Source: Irpex lacteus (Eukaryota > Basidiomycota > Agaricomycetes > Polyporales > Irpicaceae). From it: a DNA stretch of 64,000 nucleotides. Positions 35,452-46,140 of this stretch are shown in pieces. The translations under genes and the position numbers were made by a program. The first letter of the stretch is position 1. Every line of letters begins with the position of its first letter. The notes beneath the pieces were generated by a model. That model saw only the letters and a list, made by a program, of their open reading frames with translations, was not told where the DNA came from and made no database searches. Location: positions 248,001 through 312,000 of the forward strand of contig MQVO02000018.1 of the NCBI GenBank assembly GCA_001986395.2. The letters run 5' to 3'.

Positions 35452-36199
35452 GAGTCCCTGTTTGCGACTCGACTTGTTGAGTTCTTCTCTGATAATTTAC
35501 TCATTTTCGCATGGATCTTTTACTTATTCTGCATGTTCTTATACGCTTGTAGTGCGCATCCTGCATCATACCCATTCATACACGATGCAATTTCAGTGCT
35601 AATTGCCTCCCCTGGATTTATCCATCACGTTTGACACCGCCCGAATCTATTCGCAATGCATGGCGAAGTCGATACATCAACTGCGACGATTGGAGTAGAG
35701 TCATCCCATTAAACCCATCAACGTTTGTCTTGGCAACAACTGTGCTCCGTTCCAACGGAACCGTGTCATCCGCACATTGAAGCAGCTTTTTGTATTTTTA
35801 GAACATGTCTACAAGCGGAAACGACACTGGAATGACTCCCCAGAGGACTAACAGGTCAACGCGTCGTCGGCTCCATCAACTTACATCAAATGTGGTGGCG
35901 TCTTGTGTACGTGCCATACCGGACAAGGCCATCGCACTCACACTATCGCCAAGGCGCTGAATCAAATCTAAGCAGTCGGCGCGAATGTACAGCTTGCGAC
36001 GCCCCTATGGCATGCGTCCCACCCATGGCGTAATTTCAAGGTACGTATCTTTGGATAAACGGGTTCTATGTTGAAAGAACCCAAAGGTATATATACGAGA
36101 TGAGATTTGCACTGATAGTACAGCAGCAGAGCTATCGAATCCCCCGACAGCTCACATTCGCCAACCCACCTCCAACTGTTTGTCATACAAGCAGCAGCA
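35452..36199. other. Intergenic
   Basis: Contains a short candidate frame (35805-35960) and the TATATATA at 36088-36095 about 105 bases upstream of the old yellow enzyme ATG. Confidence 0.45.
35805..35960 (+). CDS. Possible 51-aa basic peptide
   Basis: Single short frame starting MSTSGNDTGMTPQR and continuing with Arg-rich NRSTRRRLHQL. It has no known domain or supporting splice. It could equally be the first exon of a lost gene, because a GT follows the VVASC codons. Confidence 0.25.
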   Translation: MSTSGNDTGMTPQRTNRSTRRRLHQLTSNVVASCVRAIPDKAIALTLSPRR

Positions 36200-37601
36200 A
36201 TGTCCGCAGAATCCACACCCAAACTCTTTTCCCCTGTCCAGGTCGGCGACATGCAACTCCAGCATCGCATCGTCCTTGCACCTCTCACTCGCCTTCGTGC
36301 GAGCAAGAATCATGTTCACGGCGATCTTGCCGTTCAGTACTACTCACAGAGGGGTAGCACTCCCGGCTCATTACTGATCACCGAAGCAACTGTCATCGCT
36401 CCTCAAGCAGGGGGATTCTTCTTCGTCCCAGGCATCTGGAGCGACGAACAAATATCTGCCTGGAAGCAGGTTGTTTTCCATGTTGTATGCCTTGCGGCCT
36501 AGAAACTCAGTAGATTTCATTCATAGGTTACGGATGCCGTCCATGCGAAGGGTTCATACATCTTCCTGCAGCTCTGGGCACTAGGTCGAGCTGCTGAGCC
36601 ACACGTTCTCGAGGAGGAAGGCGGCTTCCCGTACGTCGCTGCCTCCGCAATCCCACTTACAGGCAAGGCACACACCCCTCGTGCATTGACCATAGAAGGT
36701 TTGTCCGTGTACTCTCCGTCTAGCGAGCTTATACTTATCATCATTGTCTTCTCAGAGATCAAAGAATACGTTCAGCTATACGCTACAGCAGCTTCGAGTG
36801 CAGTTCACAAAGCTGGCTTCGACGGCGTCGAGATCCACGGTGCGAGCGGATACCTGATCGACGAGTTTATACAAGACGTCAGTAACACACGTACCGACGA
36901 GTACGGCGGCAGCATTGAGAATCGCGCTAGGTTTGCCCTCGAGGTCGTCGACGCCGTTGCGAAGGCGGTTGGCGAAAAGAAGACGGCCATTAAGTTCAGC
37001 CCGTGGAACCCCTTCCAAGGTCAGGACTGTGTTTATTCACCATGGAAACAGCATTGACGAGTATGATCGTTAGACATGAGAATGAAGGATCCCATTCCGC
37101 AATTCAGCTACGTCGTGGAACAGCTTGCTGCAAGGCACCCTAATTTGGCCTATATCCAGGCTGTCGAGCCCCGCGTCAATGGTAACATCGATCGTGAAGT
37201 GCAAAGCGGAGAAGTACTACGCATCTTCTCCTTACAATCTATCAGCGTCTCACTAATGACCTCTTCCAGTCCAATGACTTCATTCGGAAGATTTGGAACC
37301 CTCGTCCGCTCATTGCTACTGGAGGGTATAACAGGGAGCTTGCTTTGGAGGCTGCGGAGAAAAGAGGCGATCTTGTGGCCTTTGGACGTCATTATATTCC
37401 GAACGTACGTGCTTGTCGCATCTGTGGTCTTGTCGAAACCAACTAACCCCTCTGTTATCGTTGTATCATGATACACAGCCCGACCTTGTCCAGCGTTTGA
37501 AGAAGGATTTGCCATTAGCTAACTATGATCGTTCAAAGTTTTATGTACCCGGTGGATCGGAAGGATACGCGGATTACCCTGCAGCCGACGAGAAAGAATG
37601 A
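36200..37601 (+). CDS. Old yellow enzyme, NADH:flavin oxidoreductase
   Basis: FMN enzyme that reduces activated C=C bonds. Exons 36200-36469, 36527-36698, 36756-37019, 37074-37213, 37270-37404 and 37479-37601 give 367 aa of the TIM-barrel fold. Seen: KLFSPVQVGDMQLQHRIVLAPLTRLRA with the flavin-contact Thr, FLQLWALGRAAEP (Trp motif), DGVEIHGASGYLIDEFIQD, NTRTDEYGGSIENR, and GDLVAFGRHYIPNPD near the phosphate site. The usual substrate-anchoring pair is His and Asn (H-x-x-N); here the second residue is Ser (HGAS). The active-site Tyr two residues later is present. No pathway neighbours are evident. Confidence 0.95.
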
Positions 37602-38177
37602 GCGAACTGGTTCATTGTGTTGTAATTTGTAAACCTTGAAAATCAAGAATAAGTTGACAAGATAAAAGGTCTGCATGAAATCTTGATAGAGTGTATAATC
37701 TTAAGTAACTGTCACCTAACAGTATAAAGGTATACTACTAGTGCCTTGAGCTCAAATATTCTGCGGCTTGATGTATAACAGCACAAATGTGAGTCTGCCT
37801 TCTCTAGTCTGCTCTCGCGAGTATCCGGGGTCTGGTCCGGTTCGCCACTACAGGCGCTCGTTGTTTGTTACAGCTGGCACCCAGCCATGGCGTCGCATTT
37901 CTCTTTCCCTGCACCATCTCGTGTTCACCGAGGATGTTTTACCAGGACACAAAGCTTCTGGAGAATAGGAAGGCGGCTCATTTGAATTCCACAATACTTT
38001 TATACATCAGGCACACGACCATGAAACAACCAGCAAAAGACACAGCCTACAGTAACAAAACCATATAACGTACCACATCGACGACAAAGCAGGAACACAG
38101 CAAATGCAAAGTACTACACGAACGAGGGAAAGCAGAAATATAAAACCTAGAAACCCGACGCACATCATCCTAGCTTC
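37602..38177. other. Convergent intergenic region
   Basis: 3' flanks of the oxidoreductase and the coiled-coil gene; no feature found. Confidence 0.45.
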
Positions 38178-39827
38178 CTAAAATGTATTCCCTATTACCT
38201 GTGATGTGAGCCCGTCAATCAGAGAGAAGGCTTTGGCCATAGCAGGTACCACAAGCGGGCTGTCACGCTCTTTTCGGACCTGCTCTAGCAACGCGGACAC
38301 TCGCCGACGTTCCCGCCGCTCGCATTCCAGCATATTCTGCATTTCCTCCAAATCAGCTCTACACTTCTCCAAAGTATCCTCGAGATGCAACGAGGTTGCC
38401 TGTGCGTCCGCGAGCTGTGCCTCAAGGCTGTCCTGTATGTCCTGCGTATGATCAAGAGTCCGCTCGAATGCGCGGATCCTAGTGGCATGAGTTTCCATCA
38501 GGTTGTTGCTAAAACGACGTTCTGCTTCTACGATGTCTTCTAGATCCTTTCGTCGGCACATCTCATCCACCAAGAGCTTCTGCATTAGCGCAAAGTCAGA
38601 TTGTTGGTGCTGGTTCGCGGTCTGTGGTGCCGAAGACTCTTCGGAACGAGATGTAACCGGAACAGAGGGACAAATGGTATGTGCTTGCGAGTCCTCTGAC
38701 TCTGCTGTGAAATGCCGCAGGACTGAGCAAATAGCGCTGTACAATCGATCTATCGCTTTGACTCACCAGCAGATTTACGAGAACTAACACGGTCGTCAAC
38801 ACGAACAACATCAGGCTGAATGGGTAGCGGTGTAGAAGCAACCTCAGATGTTTCCATGGGTTCAGGTGGTGCATCCCCGACAGTGTCAACAGTATACGGA
38901 GGTGGCTGGCCGATGGCTACTTTGTCAGAGGCCTGAGGTTTGATGTGGATGGGCGTCGAGTATGGTGCCGTTCGTTGCGTGCTTCGATAACTGCATTCAG
39001 CGTGGTGTTCTCGAGGAGAGTCTGCTTCCTCTGATTGCACGCGTTCCACAAAGCGTATGTTGGCTCCTGTTCGAGAGACGGTAAGAGGCGGTAGTATGGA
39101 CATGTGGACATCCTGAGCCGCATTTATTTATGAACATAACTAATAGTCATGCATAGAGCATACCTGGCTACGAATATTGCTTTGCTTGGTAGCCGCTGTG
39201 GTCGGCTTTCCGCCTTTGCGGTTCTCCTTCTCCTCAGGCTCTTTGGGAGGCATATCCGGAAGTGAATCCATCGGAATCCTTCGCGAGCTATCATTGTTCA
39301 GTACAGCATAGCATCTGTAGAGGATACGCGACTCACTCTTCCCGCCAAGTAATGTTTGCTCTGCGGAGGTATGAGCTTTGTCTGTACTTGATAGTGATAG
39401 CGTGTGCAAACTCACATATCTAGCTTCCGTAATGTATCCTGCATGCTGTCATCGGCAGCCCGGACAAGGTACTGCAGCTGCGACAGCTCGTACTGGCATA
39501 TAGTCCAGTCAACCAGTCAATGAGTCGAGCAGCACTAAAAACATAGGGACCACTCACGCTACCTTCCCGTAACCGCCATCCTACGCGCACCATGCCATGC
39601 TTCCACTCGAACACATAGCGTGACGGATAGAAGCCATTGGCTATGATCTTCAATGTCTTGAGGTCGTCGACTGTTTTACGCGTCTGCACCTTCTCTTGTG
39701 CGGGCTGATCCCGAGGTGCAGTGTGCGTCATTTGACTGGCCCGCGACGCTCTGTACTGTACGACCAGCTCTGCTTGGATCGGTTTACCTTTCCGCCCATG
39801 GCTCGTGGTAGAATGAACGCGCGGCAT
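38178..39827 (-). CDS. Coiled-coil protein of an unrecognised family, paralogue 1
   Basis: 468 aa from exons 39558-39827, 39416-39492, 39337-39381, 39164-39287, 38767-39112 and 38178-38722. The N-terminal 90 residues form a compact basic module: VQYRASRASQ, QEKVQTRKTVDDLKTLKII, then FEWKHGMVRVGWRLREG. A helical stretch with QYLVRAADDSMQDTLRKL follows, then a Pro-rich, disordered middle. The C-terminal 160 residues are a long predicted coiled coil (LLVDEMCRRKDLEDIVEAE, LEAQLADAQATSLHLEDTL, ERRERRRVSALLEQVRKE). Every intron position and phase matches paralogue 2 at 55599-57331. No known domain is recognised. A scaffold or cytoskeletal role would be a guess. Confidence 0.82.
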
Positions 39828-40520
39828 CTTGGATTGAGGATTTGTGAGAGCTGACAGTGGAGGTGAGAGATAGAGTTGCAAAGCGCTAGCACATTCGGCT
39901 AACGCGTGGCTATCGCCATTGCACGACCCTGACCATGGGACTGTATGCTACTGTAAGTGAACTAGCCCAGGGCAATGGGCATCCACCGAAACCAGAGATG
40001 ATACTGTAACCTTGCCAGTGAGATACATCAGCTTCCTCGACGCCGCCTCTCAATTTCGTATAATACTCGAGATGACTCTTGGCTACGTACCGGGTTCTTT
40101 TCACCAGCTATTTGCCATATGTTGGCCACCCTCGTGCAATCGGGTCACACAGAGCCGTACACTGATTCCCGATTCATCAAACACCCGAGCTCCTGTAGTG
40201 TGACGAGTGTCGATCAATGGCTGTCGACATTTGGGAGCTACAAAAACTTCCCGATTGGGCAAGAGAACTGTATTTGACAGGTTCGGTAAATTGATGGCGG
40301 AGCTTCTAGACGGCCATGGTCAACTCAGTGTAATAACACACACGCTACCTAATCTACAACAATCACACCAAGGAAGGTCTTCCAGATCCAAAAACAACAT
40401 CCATGTTGCAGCCTGCCCTCAATCTTCTTCAAAGGGATCGCCGACGTATAGGGTGTTGAGTACTTGTAGCTCGGGAGCAGGGTCGACAACGACTCGATAG
40501 TAAAGGTGATAGTAGCAGTT
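39828..40520. other. Intergenic
   Basis: Promoter of paralogue 1 and 3' flank of the small membrane protein gene. Nothing coding is supported. Confidence 0.4.
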
Positions 40521-41024
40521 TCATGAGTTCCGATAGTATTGCCAACCAACCCAGTTCGCAATGACAAAGTAAGCAGTCGTAGGCACCAGCAACACCATGA
40601 AGTACTTGTAATGGGTGTCATTCGCCAGCGCATCCAACATCTACAGTACACCCCCATCAGCTCTCGAACTTGGGAATGCATAGGATTCACAATCAAACAG
40701 AGAACGCACCGAGATACCAGTACTAGGAACGAACACGCTAAGCAAGGTCGCCCACCCGCCAATCAAGAGGAACGCGACTGAGGTGAACAGAATGATGTAC
40801 CCTGTCACCAGAGAGGGTTTCTCGACTGACGTACGAATCCTAGGCAGAGGTAGCGTAGATGATCTATCAACGTGCGTAAGACAAGAACGACAGAGAGGTA
40901 CTTACGGATGATACCCTGTGTAGCTCTCGGTAATAGACTCTGCGGGGTCTTGAGAGACCTCTGAGCTGGCTAGGGAGTCTACTGAATCTGTACGCCAAAG
41001 TTTTGGCGGTGTTCGAATAGACAT
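40521..41024 (-). CDS. Small two-helix ER membrane protein, PIG-Y-like
   Basis: 130 aa from exons 40906-41024, 40710-40863 and 40521-40640. The N-terminal 50 residues are Ser/Pro-rich and cytosolic-like. Two membrane helices follow: TGYIILFTSVAFLLIGGWATLL and, after a short HYKY loop, FMVLLVPTTAYFVIANWVGW, ending QYYRNS. The W-x-G-x-x-x-(Y/F)-R-(N/H) end and the spacing resemble PIG-Y, the smallest subunit of the enzyme that starts GPI-anchor synthesis by transferring GlcNAc to phosphatidylinositol. The resemblance is to a short motif only. An alternative is another small ER membrane subunit such as DPM2/DPM3-like. Confidence 0.62.
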
Positions 41025-41509
41025 CTCGACGATACGAGCTAGTCGAGCTTTACACCATAGGCGTTGGTAGGAAGAAGCAGCCGGGCATGATGAGAGTATC
41101 GGTACAACCTGGGGAAAGCGCCGGCCACTGACATTGCCTACAGCATCTAAGTACTTGCCAAGAGTATCATCCCATGTCCTCGCGAGACGATGTTGATGTT
41201 TGTCGCATCGCTCATGCAGAATAAATAAAAAGAAACAAATCATGCGAATAGAGCTTTGAGGGGGGCCGAACAACCCCAGATGGTTTAGGGACCACTACGT
41301 TACAAAACAGCTCATAGTCCATAACAGTAGACCCCCAGAATTTCGTCCGAGGAACTACGATCCGGGAGAAATTATAGTAGTATGCGCATAGATACAACAC
41401 AGACAGACGGAGAACAAGAAGGCGGATATCCCAACCACTTCATAGACAGAACACAAATCGGAGAAAGGAGGCGAGTAAGTGGAAGGGCGGTAAGAATGGT
41501 GCAAGTTGT
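41025..41509. other. Intergenic
   Basis: Lies between two leftward genes, the PIG-Y-like start and the synaptobrevin 3' end. No feature found. Confidence 0.45.
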
Positions 41510-42234
41510 TTAATGGTGCGTTGCCTTTACAATCGAGACGACAATGATAACGATGATGATGGCAATTGCAAGGCCAATGATGATTCGCATCTGCATCGCG
41601 GGTGAGCGTGGGTACAGGGATAAGGCACGGAAGAGAAGAGACGTACCTTCATGTCTTTCCACCTTCACGGGCACGTAACATAACGAATGAGCATGAAATA
41701 CAACGTTTAAATGCATGCCAAGCTTACCACATGTTCTAAACAAAGATGACGTTGTCAGGCTAAATTCAGACCCAGTTACGATCATTCACGTACCTTGCGT
41801 ACTCGGTTCGCACCGCGGCGGAAGCCCTGTGCGGACACTGCGAGATTGTCTGAAAATGAGAGTTAGTAATAGTGCCACACTACATGTAAGGGTACGCAAG
41901 TGGTTGAGTGTGTTCTCAAGTGCTCCACTCCACCAGCCCCCTCATGAGAACGTTGGAAGATACCACACACCTGTCTTGTCCTGCAACTGATCCAGACGTT
42001 CTCCCCTCTCCGCCACCTTTGTGATGTTTTCTCTCATGATTCCGACGGTGTCGTCGATCTGTTGTTGAATGGCTGCGGTCTTTGCGTTGCCAGCTGAAGG
42101 GCCGCTAGCACCAGGGGTGCCGCCGGTACGAGGGACATACGGGTCGTAGGGTTCAGACCTAGGGATTAGAGAAGAAGGTTGTACGAGCAGTCTTAGTCCT
42201 CGCTCGTGACGATTGAGGTTGTTTGAACATACAT
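41510..42234 (-). CDS. Synaptobrevin (R-SNARE, Snc-type)
   Basis: 116-aa exocytic R-SNARE. Coding exons: AT at 42233-42234, then 41971-42158, 41794-41849, 41728-41735, 41647-41662 and 41510-41590. The start codon is interrupted: AT ends exon 1 and G begins exon 2, giving [11 protein letters not shown]; no other ATG gives this terminus. The SNARE motif runs from [17 protein letters not shown] through [26 protein letters not shown], with Arg at the zero layer (VAERGERLD region). The membrane-proximal WWKDMKM is split over exons of 8 and 16 nt, and the anchor [19 protein letters not shown] ends KATHH. The exon sum (351 nt) is a multiple of three only with the 8-nt exon. Confidence 0.93.
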
Positions 42235-43923
42235 TATGGATGCGTGAAGTTCTAGTTCGGGTTGATCAAGAGGCGGCGACAGTTGACCTGATATGAGTAT
42301 TCCTGCACAACGTTTGTAACCTTTAAACAAAGACTAACCGTATCAAGTTGAAGAGCTTTGTAGTTTGACTGTCTGCGCTAGGCAGAGGTAGTCGTCGAAA
42401 TCGGGTGGTCGTGGAGGAAGGTCAAGGTTGTGAGGGCCGGGGATGCTGCGGGCGCCAGACTGGTTCTGGGTGAGAGTGATGACACAGAGCCAAACACCGC
42501 CAACAATCTCTCCCCCTCACCGCCTCACCCGGCTCTGGCCACCGCTGCTCGCCCTGTCATCCTGCCACACACTCGAGTTCGGTCGAGGGCTGCGATGACT
42601 GAGACAAACAGTGTCATGGCCGGTGGGTGAGGTGGCCAGTGGAAGTTGTACGCTCATTGGCTATCGTGACGCACAGCGACCACACAGATATTATTAGAGA
42701 AGTTGAACAGAAGCGGTATGTTCCTTGATCATCTCTTCAAAGTTGAGAATCAGATATTTCTGCGAAGACAGAGGTCTAATATGTCCGCCCATAAGCCTAT
42801 TCATCGCAAATCTTTTGTACAGATCCTTCCACTCTGATAGAAATGTACCACATCGCGAAGTATCGCCTCTCGGTTTATTCAACGAAAGGCCTGTTCAATA
42901 GCGTCTCTTTGACTCTGGTTCAGGATGATACGCGGCGAAACGACTGTAACGAAGCTGGGCTGCACGGTGTTACCTTGGTGAGTGCAACCGAACTACCTGC
43001 ATCTCTGATGTGCTCAATAGGCGATAGACTCAGGTGCAGTATCTAGCGTCTAGCTTGACTGCAGACGTATACGGGACATGTAGCTGAGCTTAGCAAAGTC
43101 AGTTGTCAGACTCGGTGTACCTGTCCTGTAAAGATCTTTTGGTCTCGCTCGCGGCCAGCACATTCGGACGGCAAGGTCAACCCTTTTTGACGTCCCTATA
43201 AGGTCCTAAAAGGATCGTACCTTCTTCCAACTCTAACGCATGCAGCTTTTGAATGTGCCTCTGCTTCCTTCGGGACAGCCAGGGCCATATTCACGCTCTG
43301 GAACATTGACAGCAATAAGCAGTTTTTAAGCACATCAAGACATGTCCGTCATTCTAGCAGAAATCTTTCCGTCATCCAGTAAAGTTTGCGGCTCATGTGC
43401 TACCTTTGCGGTCCCCCACACAGGCTAAGCGACAGTCAAACAAGCTTCCACGATTCAGCCGAGCAGACCCACCGCGCCTCGTGGCAACCCGAGAAGTGTA
43501 TACCCACAAAAGGAAACGGGAGCGGTACGTTGACATGACTGGACGTCTCAATTTGCACATAAACAGCCTCCGTCCCACAGTTCTGCGTATTCGCGCATTC
43601 AGTCCCACGGCATCACACATTGACAGTGGCAGGGATTGGCGGTCCCCGTTTCCGGCACAACCTCTTCGTTCTCACACACTCCTTCCTTTCGACTATTGAA
43701 GGACTTCTTATTCCTCCCAGGACGATCTTATTGATCACGCTTGCATGTGTTCGGCTGACTGTCTTGACTATAATGGTTAACAGGCCCTCGGCCTGGTGGT
43801 GTCGTGATGTCGACGTCGCTTGCTTAAAGGGGGTACGTTGGACTTGCCGTAGGACCTCCCTTTCTCCCATTCTCTCCCTCACTTCTTTTGGGTCCTATTA
43901 CTGTAGCATATGAAGACGTAGCG
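42235..43923. other. Gene-poor region
   Basis: A minus-strand frame at 42694-42882 ends in a coherent stretch (KDLYKRFAMNRLMGGHI, YLILNFEEMIKEH) and may be a relic exon; no upstream exon can be joined. Remaining frames are unconvincing. The right end is the promoter of the DUF6534 gene. Confidence 0.4.
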
Positions 43924-46140
43924 ATGGAGGCACCATGTATGCCTATTGCGCTACCTCCGCTTGATAGCACTCTAGGAGCGGCTTATGTAGGTATGTGCTA
44001 CGCTTATATCGGATTAAACGCGGTTTCGCGGTTTCTGAAAGCGATCTTTAATCGGAACAGGGAATGTCGTCGCGGCTGTGTGAGTGACGCGTCGAATATC
44101 GTGTATTAGCGTTAAGCACGCGACTCATGTGCGCTGGCAGGCTCTACGGGATCACCAACTTACAAACGTACAGCTACTTTGAACGCAACAGGGATCCGAT
44201 CTCATTGAAGATTCTTGTACGTGCATAGTCATGATATGGACTTGGTTAAGTTACAATTTTAACACGTTCTTCCCCAGATCTTTATCCTGTGGTGCGTTGA
44301 GCCATTGCACATTTGATCACGATATCCACCACTAACAGATCATCAGGGTTCTCGACACGCTACACCTCCTCCTCATCTCGCACACGCTGTATTTTTACAC
44401 TGTCACAAACTTCAGCAACATTTTCACTGCCGAGAAAGTGACATGGTGCGCACTTTAGATGGCTCGCCCGTGATTGTACATCCTGACAAAGACCACCATC
44501 TCGCATAGGAGTATCATGGTACGAGTGCATTTGATGTATTTGTGCTTACTTCGTCTCTGATGGAGCGTCGTAGACTCATGTCGCCGTTACGGTAGCGATG
44601 CCCTTGTTTGTTGGAGAAGATGTCTACTGACTTACTTTCTCCGCGCAGGGCATAAGTGACTTCTTGGTTAGAATGTGAGTTTGGTTCTCTTACGGTAGTC
44701 ATGCTATACTGCCCAGTTCTCACATTGCATTTATGAACAGGGTATTCGCGTCTAGAGTCTATAGATGTACGTGGCTCGAGAAATTCTGCGCTATCATTTG
44801 TATCGCATTGATTCATAGATCTGCACAGTCAGCGGATATAAGAAGTGGTTGCTCGCGACGATCGTAAGTAACCACTTCTTTCGAGTTCAAGAATTCTGAC
44901 TTCCTGCGATCGCGCATAGATCATCCCATCATTTGTGGTATTCGGCGAGCACCCTTGTTTCTTATCTTATCTTGCATATTGTGCTGACACACTCACGGTG
45001 CTCTTTAGGCTTCAGCATCGGTGAGCTAATGCGGCACGTACCACTCAATGCTCAACTCACGTAGATACAAACGCTGAAAAGCATTCACTATACGAGGGTG
45101 AGCAAGCTTGTATGCCGTATGCACCCAATATAACTGGAAGTTGCATCTCAACAGATGGCAGATCGGCACGTACGACGGGCTGTTTGAGATCTCGGTCAGT
45201 CCACGCCCATACTCGGAACGAACGTCCCTCACAGAAGTGCATATCCTCAATTCAGTGGATTCTGTACACGGCTTTTGGGGCTGGTGTATTCGTAGATGGC
45301 GCAATAGCTATTTCCCTATGCGTGCTTCTCGTTCAGAGGAAGACCGGTATCCGAAGGTGACTACACCACATCGTCAACAGTTGGCTCGGTTTTGATATAC
45401 TCTCATTTGGACAGGACGGATTCCATGGTCCGATCTCTCATGCTGTATAGTATCAACACCGGAGCGCTGACGAGGTAAGTCGTCTGATCTGTTACTCGAT
45501 CCGTATTCGCTGAAAACGTGGACGTCGTCCAGCATCTGCGCGCTCGCTGTTTTAATCACGGTACGGACGCTCCTCAATAGCACTGTGGCGATTTTGAAAC
45601 TGATGATCTCTCACTGTGGCGGGTTTTGCTCCGCAGTACGCGACGATGCCAAGGAACTTCGTGTTCATCGCATTCTATTTCGTGCTGCCGAAACGTATGT
45701 CAAGACCTCGAGGCTTATGCGACATTTGAATCATTAACGTATGTCATTGATAGTGTTCCTCAATTCGTTGCTCGCAACTCTCAACGCTCGTGAGAAACTA
45801 CGGGCAAACGGATCGGACAAGTCTGGCTTAATCTCCATCCCACTCACGAGCCTCGAGTTCAGCACGCGACCAATGTTGGCTCATTCGGTCAGCCGACATA
45901 ATGGAACGTCGGTGAGTTGTCACACTCCCGAGACTCGCAATCACACACCGACTCCACTGTTCTTTGTCTTCCTAGCTTCTAGAGATTGAGATACAGAAGA
46001 CGGTCGACAGGAGAACGGACTCCATGGCCGAACTTCATAGTCCTGAGGTATGAATATTCCCAACGGTTCTCAGCCATGTGTGAACATGCAAGCTGATTGA
46101 TTTTTGGTTGCAGAGCTCGTGGAAGGCAGTGAATGCGTGA
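43924..46140 (+). CDS. DUF6534-type seven-helix membrane protein
   Basis: 327 aa assembled from 20 exons: 43924-43990, 44061-44079, 44141-44216, 44278-44291, 44347-44445, 44509-44518, 44649-44674, 44741-44766, 44829-44863, 44920-44937, 45009-45020, 45065-45097, 45162-45194, 45235-45356, 45415-45474, 45533-45560, 45637-45694, 45754-45911, 45985-46047 and 46114-46140. Family landmarks: PLDSTLGAAYVG, LYGITNLQTYSYFERNRD, WVLDTLHLLLISHTLYFYTV, GISDFLVRMVFASRVYRFSG, RTDSMVRSLMLYSINTGALTS and NFVFIAFYFVLPKLFLNSLLATLNARE. This is the typical agaricomycete DUF6534 pattern; function is unknown. Exons of 10, 12, 14, 18 and 19 nt make the small middle exons the least certain part. Confidence 0.85.

Noticed and set aside
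22757..37601. Biosynthetic gene cluster formed by P450, oxidoreductase and regulator genes
   Set aside because: The P450 and OYE are separated by exonuclease, C2H2 and SNARE genes and no backbone synthase is present.
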